DNA from: Kitasatospora herbaricolor
Lineage (GTDB): Bacteria; Actinomycetota; Actinomycetes; Streptomycetales; Streptomycetaceae
Assembly (NCBI RefSeq): GCF_030813695.1
Contig: NZ_JAUSVA010000002.1
Coordinates: 8,021,501-8,085,500, forward strand
Reading direction: 5' to 3'
Length of the DNA stretch: 64,000 nt
The notes under the pieces were generated by a model, which was not told the DNA's origin, ran no database searches, and saw only the letters and a list, made by a program, of their open reading frames with translations. The first letter of the stretch is position 1. The number at the start of each line of letters is the position of its first letter. This document shows positions 59,633-64,000 of this stretch, one piece after another. The translations under genes and the position numbers were made by a program.

Positions 59633-62488
59633 ATGACGACGCACGGACTGGACTGGCGGCCCGTGCTGCGGCGCGCCCTCGCCGCCGAGGCCGGCGGGCC
59701 GCTGCTCGTCTGGGTGGAGGGAACCGCCGGCGCGGGCAAGAGCCACCTGCTGCGCGAACTGGGCGCCCTGCCGAGGCCGGCTGACGCGACCCTGGTGGAG
59801 TGGCGGTGCGGCGCCCCCGGTGCCCGGCCGGCGCAGGACCGGCCGGAGGATGACTGCCGGGAGGTAGGCGGGGCGGAGCAAGACCGGTCCGACGCCGGAC
59901 CGCCGGCGCAGGGCCGTCGGGAGGGGCCGGTCCTGCTGCTGGTGGACGACCTGCACCGGGCCGACGAGGACGAGCGGGGACGGCTGCGCCGGCTGCTGGA
60001 GGGGGCGTGGCCCGGCCTGGCGGCCGTGGTCACCTACCGCCCCGAGGAACTGCGCACCCCGGGCCTGCCACTGGGCGCACCGGCGACGAGGTACCCGTCC
60101 GGGCTGACCGTGCTCAGGCAGCGGCTGGTCGCCTGGGACGAGGAGCGCGTCCGTCGGGCCGCGGAGCAGGCGCTGGGCGACCACTGCCCGCCCGAGGTGG
60201 CCGGCCGGCTGCTGGAGCGTTCCGGAGGGGTGCCCCAGGTGGTCATGGACCTGCTGGCCGTGCTCCGCGAGCGCCCGGGGGAGGAGCGCACGGCCGGCCG
60301 GGTGGACTCGGCGGGGGTGCCGGTCCGTCTGGCCGAGCTGGTCCTGGGCCGGACGTCCGCCCTGTCCGCCGCCCAGCGGCCGGTCGTCTGGGCGGCCGCC
60401 GTCCTGGGCGAGCCCGCCCGCCGGGACGAACTGGTCGCCGTCTCGGGGCTCGACCCGGTGGAGGGCCGGAGCGCCCTGCTGGCGGCCCTGACGGGGGCGG
60501 CGCTGGCGGAGCTGGCCGAGGGCGCCTACGGGTTCCCCGCCCCGCTCGCCGCGTCCGCCGTGCACGCGGCCGTCCCCGGGCCGCTCCGCCAGGAGCTCCA
60601 CCAGCGGGCGGCGGACGTGCTGACCGGCAGGCAGCCGGTGCCGTGGGCGGCGGTGGCCCGCCACCGCAGGGCAGCCGGCCAGGTCGGCGGCTGGCTGCGG
60701 GCGGTGGAGCGGGCGGCCCTGGCCGCCGCGGACGCGGGCCGCCACCAGCAGGCGATCGGCCTGCTGGAGGAGGCCCTCGCCTCCGCCCTCGTCCCGCCGC
60801 AGACCCGGGCCCGGCTCGCACCACTGCTGGCCCGCAGCGCCGTGCTCGCCCTGCGGTCGGACCAGACCGTCGAGGTGCTGACGCAGATCGTGCGGGACCC
60901 GACCCTGCCGGCGACCGTCCGCGGAGAACTGCGGCTCGACCTGGGACTGATGCTGTGCAACCAGGTCGGCCGGGTCGCCGCCGGATGGCAGGAGCTGGAG
61001 ACCGCCGCGACCGAGCTCCGTGCCGTCCGGCCCGATCTCGCGGCGCGGGCGATGTCCGCGCTGGCCATGCCCTACTGGCCGGGCCCCGCGATCGACGTCC
61101 ACCGGGGCTGGCTGCGCAAGGCCGTGGCCGCCACCGCCGACAGCGGGGACGAGGCCGCGCTCGCCACGGCCGCCGTCGCCCGCGCCTCCCTGGCCATGAG
61201 CTGCGGTGACCGGGACGCCTGGGAGCTGGTGGCGGCGCTGCCCACCGACAGTCCGGACCCGGGTTGTCGCAGGCACGCCGCGCGCGGCCTGTGCAACGCG
61301 GCGGACGCCGCGGTCTGGCTGGGCTTCTACGACCGGGCGAAGGACCTGCTGGCCGAGGGCCTCGACCTGTCCGCGACCAGCGGCGCCCCCTACAGCGAGC
61401 ACACCGCGCTGGGGACGAGTCTGTTGCTGGCGTGGTGGACGGGCCGGTGGGCCGGCCTGGCCGAGCGGTGCGAGCGCCTCGTCACCACGACCGCCGACAT
61501 GCCCTTCATCGCCTCCGACGCCCGCGTGGTGCGGGGCCTGCTCGCCTTCGCCGAGGGTGACTGGGGCGCGGCGCTCTCCTGGCTGTCCGGACAGGGCGCG
61601 ATCGCGCCCGAGAGCATGCCCACGGCGCTGGCCGCGACCGCCTCGGGCGCCCTGGTCCGGCTGGCGCTGGCGCGGCAGGACCTGGCCGGTGCGGCCGAGC
61701 AGGCCAGGAAGGCCTGGTCGGAGGTGGCCGGCAAGGGCGTGTGGGTATGGGCCGCCGAACTCGCCCCGTGGGCCGTGGAGGCGACCGCACGCGCGGGGGA
61801 CGCGGCCGCCGCCCGGGCCATGGTGCGGGACTTCGGCCAGGGCATCGAGGACCGTGACGTGCCCGCCGCCCGGGCCTCGCTCACCTGGAGCCGGGCCGTA
61901 CTGGCGGAGCTGGAGGACCGGCCGCGGGAGGCGGCGGATCTGTACGGCGAGGCCGCGGCGGCCTACCGGGCGCTGAGCCGGCCGTACGCCGGTGCCCTGA
62001 CCGCGGAAGGCGCGGCGCGCTGCCTGCTGGCGGGCTCGGCCCGGCCGCCGGGCGGCGCCGAGGGGGCGGCGCCCACCCCGGGCTCCCCGCCCGAGCGGTC
62101 ACCCGGCGCACCGGAGCCGGAGCCGGAGTCGGAGTCGGCGGGGGACGGCGACCCGGCGGCAGGCGCGACGGCGCAGCTGGTCGCCGCCCTGGACTCCTGC
62201 ACCCGGCAGTTCGGCGACCTGGGCGCGACCTGGGACGCCGCCCGGGTCCGGGCCCTGCTGCGCGCGCAGCAGCCGGCCCGGAAGGGCCGTCCGCCGGGCC
62301 GGCCCTCGCACGCGGACGAGCTTTCGCCCCGGGAGAGCGAGGTGGCGCAGCTCGCGGCCGGCGGGCTGACGAACCGGGAGATCGCGGCGACCCTGCACCT
62401 GTCCTCCCGGACGGTGGAACAGCACGTGGCCCGTGCCATGCGCAAGACCGGTGCCCTCTCCAGGCACGATCTCGCCCGTCACACCTAG
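59633..62488 (+). CDS. LuxR-family ATP-binding regulator (LAL type)
   Basis: This 951-residue regulator has an N-terminal AAA/STAND-like ATPase with Walker A VEGTAGAGKSHLL (28-40) and Walker B VLLLVDDLHRAD. A long helical, TPR-like middle (about 330-830) follows. A Pro/Glu-rich linker (EPEPESESAGDGD) leads to the LuxR DNA-binding domain ELSPRESEVAQLAAGGLTNR-EIAATLHLSSRTVEQHV at the end. Length and order are normal for LAL proteins, which often control secondary metabolism or sugar genes. ATG 59633 lacks a strong ribosome site, and the frame is open from 59147, so the start could be earlier. No target is evident. Confidence 0.88.
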   Translation: MTTHGLDWRPVLRRALAAEAGGPLLVWVEGTAGAGKSHLLRELGALPRPADATLVEWRCGAPGARPAQDRPEDDCREVGGAEQDRSDAGPPAQGRREGPVLLLVDDLHRADEDERGRLRRLLEGAWPGLAAVVTYRPEELRTPGLPLGAPATRYPSGLTVLRQRLVAWDEERVRRAAEQALGDHCPPEVAGRLLERSGGVPQVVMDLLAVLRERPGEERTAGRVDSAGVPVRLAELVLGRTSALSAAQRPVVWAAAVLGEPARRDELVAVSGLDPVEGRSALLAALTGAALAELAEGAYGFPAPLAASAVHAAVPGPLRQELHQRAADVLTGRQPVPWAAVARHRRAAGQVGGWLRAVERAALAAADAGRHQQAIGLLEEALASALVPPQTRARLAPLLARSAVLALRSDQTVEVLTQIVRDPTLPATVRGELRLDLGLMLCNQVGRVAAGWQELETAATELRAVRPDLAARAMSALAMPYWPGPAIDVHRGWLRKAVAATADSGDEAALATAAVARASLAMSCGDRDAWELVAALPTDSPDPGCRRHAARGLCNAADAAVWLGFYDRAKDLLAEGLDLSATSGAPYSEHTALGTSLLLAWWTGRWAGLAERCERLVTTTADMPFIASDARVVRGLLAFAEGDWGAALSWLSGQGAIAPESMPTALAATASGALVRLALARQDLAGAAEQARKAWSEVAGKGVWVWAAELAPWAVEATARAGDAAAARAMVRDFGQGIEDRDVPAARASLTWSRAVLAELEDRPREAADLYGEAAAAYRALSRPYAGALTAEGAARCLLAGSARPPGGAEGAAPTPGSPPERSPGAPEPEPESESAGDGDPAAGATAQLVAALDSCTRQFGDLGATWDAARVRALLRAQQPARKGRPPGRPSHADELSPRESEVAQLAAGGLTNREIAATLHLSSRTVEQHVARAMRKTGALSRHDLARHT

Positions 62489-62517
62489 CGACGAAGGGGC
62501 GCTCGGCCGCCGGGGCG

Positions 62518-62615
62518 GTCCGGTGGTCCGGCGGTTCGGCGGACCATCGGATCGGTGATTCGGTGATTCGGTGATTCGGCGGACCAGCAGTCCGGTGGTC
62601 CGGCGGTTCGGCCGG
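62518..62615. repeat. Nested direct repeats between LuxR gene and small hypothetical gene
   Basis: CGGTGGTCCGGCGGTTCGG occurs at both ends of a 90-bp block. Inside are three copies of TGATTCGG in tandem and paired GGCGGACCA units. The block lies between the stops of convergent genes and has no coding potential I trust. Confidence 0.7.
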
Positions 62616-62632
62616 GCGGTGCCACGGCCCGG

Positions 62633-62962
62633 TCAGCGGGCGACCGCTCCGTCCGCCCGGGGGCGGGTCCCCGCCCCGTACGATCTGAGGAAGCTGTCGC
62701 ACTCCCAGGACACCACCGTCGCGTTCGCCCAGTCGAAGGCCCAGCCGGGGCGGGTGCCGCGGGCTCCCCAGCCGTCCGGCCCCCTGGGGGGAACGGCGAC
62801 CCCGGCCGCCTGCGCGGCGAGTGCCGCCTCGCAGGTCCGGCGGGCGATCCGGACGGCCTCCGCCCCGGTCTCGGCCGGTCCGGTGAGGACGTGCAGGCCC
62901 TGCTGCTCCGGCTGGACGAGGTTCCTGGTCGGGACGCTGACCTGGAAGTAGAACGGGGCCAT
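62633..62962 (-). CDS. Small hypothetical protein
   Basis: I do not recognise this 109-residue protein. It begins MAPFYFQVSVPTRNLVQPEQ, continues ETGAEAVRIARRTCEAALAA, and has a Trp-containing segment PGWAFDWANATVVSWECDSF. No signal peptide or membrane helix is visible. AGGGAG nine bases before ATG 62962 and G/C-rich third positions support translation. It stands alone, convergent with the LuxR gene. Confidence 0.6.
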   Translation of the reverse strand: MAPFYFQVSVPTRNLVQPEQQGLHVLTGPAETGAEAVRIARRTCEAALAAQAAGVAVPPRGPDGWGARGTRPGWAFDWANATVVSWECDSFLRSYGAGTRPRADGAVAR

Positions 62963-63105
62963 GACGCCATCTCCCTCTGTCGCGCGGGTGCTCGGTGCCG
63001 GCGGCGGCCCCCGGGTGCCTCGCGCGGCGGGCCGGGGCCGCCCGGTGCTCCGGTCGGCCGGCGGACCTTCAACCTACGGCGGGACCGGTGGAGGGAATAT
63101 GCGGG

Positions 63106-63120
63106 TGCCGAACATCGGCA
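63106..63120. promoter_or_regulatory. Inverted repeat upstream of the small hypothetical gene
   Basis: TGCCGAACATCGGCA is a perfect 6-bp inverted repeat with a 3-base centre in a lower-GC patch, 144 bp before the start at 62962. It could be an operator. Confidence 0.4.
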
Positions 63121-63241
63121 TACCTGATTAATTCCCCCGGTCGCCTCGCGGCGCGGTGCCCGGCCGTCTCGGGGCGCGGTGCCCGGCCGTGCCCGGCGGT
63201 GCCGGGAGGTGTCCGGCGGCGGCCGGGGCGACAGGCCGGGT

Positions 63242-64000
63242 TCAGGCCACGTGCAGGGTGAGCTCCGCCGTGTGCACCTGCCCGGCCGTCCGGAACTGCA
63301 GGAAGACCCGCCAGTTCCCGGGCCTGCCGAGCAGGGCGTAGAAGGTGAGGGTGGGCCCGCCGTGGTCCCCGGTGACGGGGGTGATGGGGTGGAGGTGGGC
63401 GAGGGCCTGGTCGCCCTGGTGGAAGGCACTGAGGTGGGCGTAGCTGGCGAGGTACGGCTGGAGGTCGGTGACCGGCCGGCCGTCCCGGCTGATGGTGACG
63501 GTGAGCGGGCCCGCCTTGCCCGCCGTCAGTTCGCCCTGGACGGTGGCGGTCCAGCCGTTGACGGTGGCGCTGTCGCCGACGGTCGGGAGCGGCACCGCGG
63601 CGGCCGCGCCGGGCACGGTCACCGTGCGGCCGAGGACGAACTCCTTGCCCTGCCGGGGGCCGGTGTTCGGGGTGAAGGAGGCGTACAGCCGCCAGTCGCC
63701 CGGGGTGAGGGCGGACGGATCGGCGGTCCAGGTGCCGTCGGCGGTCATCGTCGGGTGCAGGTGCTGGTAGCCGGTGAGGTCGGCCCGGATCGCGTAGAAG
63801 TGCAGCTTCTCGGTCTGGACCTCGGCGAAGTCGGTGACCGGCCGGCCGTCCGGCCCGGTGACGGTGAACGGATAGCTCACGGGCACGCCGGCCGGAAGCT
63901 CGGTGGCGGGGGAGTCCAGGCGGTAGCCGTCCCGTTCGGAGGTGAGGCCCTCGTCGGTGGTCATGCCCGCCGTGCCCGGCATGCCCGGGATTCCCGCCGG
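63242..64000 (-). CDS. Secreted or surface His-containing beta-sandwich protein, 5' part beyond the window
   Basis: The frame is open to the right edge; at least 252 residues are present. It has two related beta-sandwich repeats. The first has VPVSYPFTVTGPDGRPVTDF and LHFYAIRADLTGYQHLHPTM. The second has GPLTVTISRDGRPVTDLQPY and AHLSAFHQGDQALAHLHPIT. Paired HLHP motifs suggest metal (possibly copper) binding. Similar proteins occur beside copper-handling genes in streptomycetes, which I recall only in general terms. No signal peptide can be judged because the N-terminus is missing. An array of GGCGCGGTGCCCGGCCGT-like repeats (63150-63200) follows its stop. Confidence 0.7.
   Translation of the reverse strand, partial: PAGIPGMPGTAGMTTDEGLTSERDGYRLDSPATELPAGVPVSYPFTVTGPDGRPVTDFAEVQTEKLHFYAIRADLTGYQHLHPTMTADGTWTADPSALTPGDWRLYASFTPNTGPRQGKEFVLGRTVTVPGAAAAVPLPTVGDSATVNGWTATVQGELTAGKAGPLTVTISRDGRPVTDLQPYLASYAHLSAFHQGDQALAHLHPITPVTGDHGGPTLTFYALLGRPGNWRVFLQFRTAGQVHTAELTLHVA

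Overview
The window is high-GC actinobacterial DNA, most like Streptomyces or Kitasatospora. Third codon positions are almost always G or C. GTG and TTG starts follow strong GGAGG-type ribosome sites. Typical streptomycete families are present: CBM13 (ricin-type) lectin tails on secreted glycosidases, an ATP-binding LuxR (LAL) regulator, a DivIVA paralogue, a PIN-PhoH protein and a tandem UspA. No rRNA, tRNA, CRISPR array, transposase or phage gene was recognised.

Region 1 (0-16 kb, galactan side). The start of a sensor histidine kinase leaves the left edge. A leftward operon (5.8-0.67 kb) encodes a CUT1 oligosaccharide transporter (two permeases and a lipoprotein) and a cytoplasmic GH35 beta-galactosidase. 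A rightward operon (6.3-10.2 kb) encodes an AraFGH-like pentose/hexose transporter, followed by a LacI regulator. Leftward genes at 15.6-11.6 kb encode two secreted CBM13-tailed enzymes: a GH43-type exo-beta-1,3-galactanase and a GH30 enzyme that looks like an endo-beta-1,6-galactanase. The two leftward operons share one promoter-operator layout.

Region 2 (16-23 kb). An unrecognised ORF sits behind a copy of the AraF-like gene's promoter. Then come a DUF1349 protein, an alkylsulfatase-type metallo-beta-lactamase enzyme and a secreted M4 metalloprotease.

Region 3 (23-35 kb, L-arabinose side). A LacI regulator, a YtfQRT-YjfF-type furanose transporter (four genes), araB-araD-araA and an aldose 1-epimerase. 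Near-identical lac-operator-like sites precede the transporter and araB, so the two operons look co-regulated.

Region 4 (35-48 kb). A serine hydrolase with a His-rich leader, PIN-PhoH, a low-complexity membrane protein, a DivIVA-like protein, an orphan second copy of the AraF-like binding protein, an RsbW-like kinase followed by two paralogous degenerate-resolvase-like proteins, a DeoR regulator, and a secreted GH27 enzyme whose substrate loop suggests beta-L-arabinopyranosidase rather than alpha-galactosidase.

Region 5 (48-64 kb). More ordinary accessory DNA with several gene remnants (formylglycine-generating enzyme, a secreted protein, a TetR tail, a truncated HTH protein), two SDR/regulator pairs, a tyrosine-phosphatase-like protein, UspA, an M9-like collagenase, the large LAL regulator and a secreted His-containing protein cut by the right edge.

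Taken together, regions 1, 3 and 4 form a plausible type II arabinogalactan utilisation locus. Galactanases and a GH27 enzyme act outside the cell. Transporters import galacto-oligosaccharides and arabinose. GH35, AraB/AraD/AraA and the epimerase finish the job inside. This assembly is inference from gene families and shared operator-like sites.
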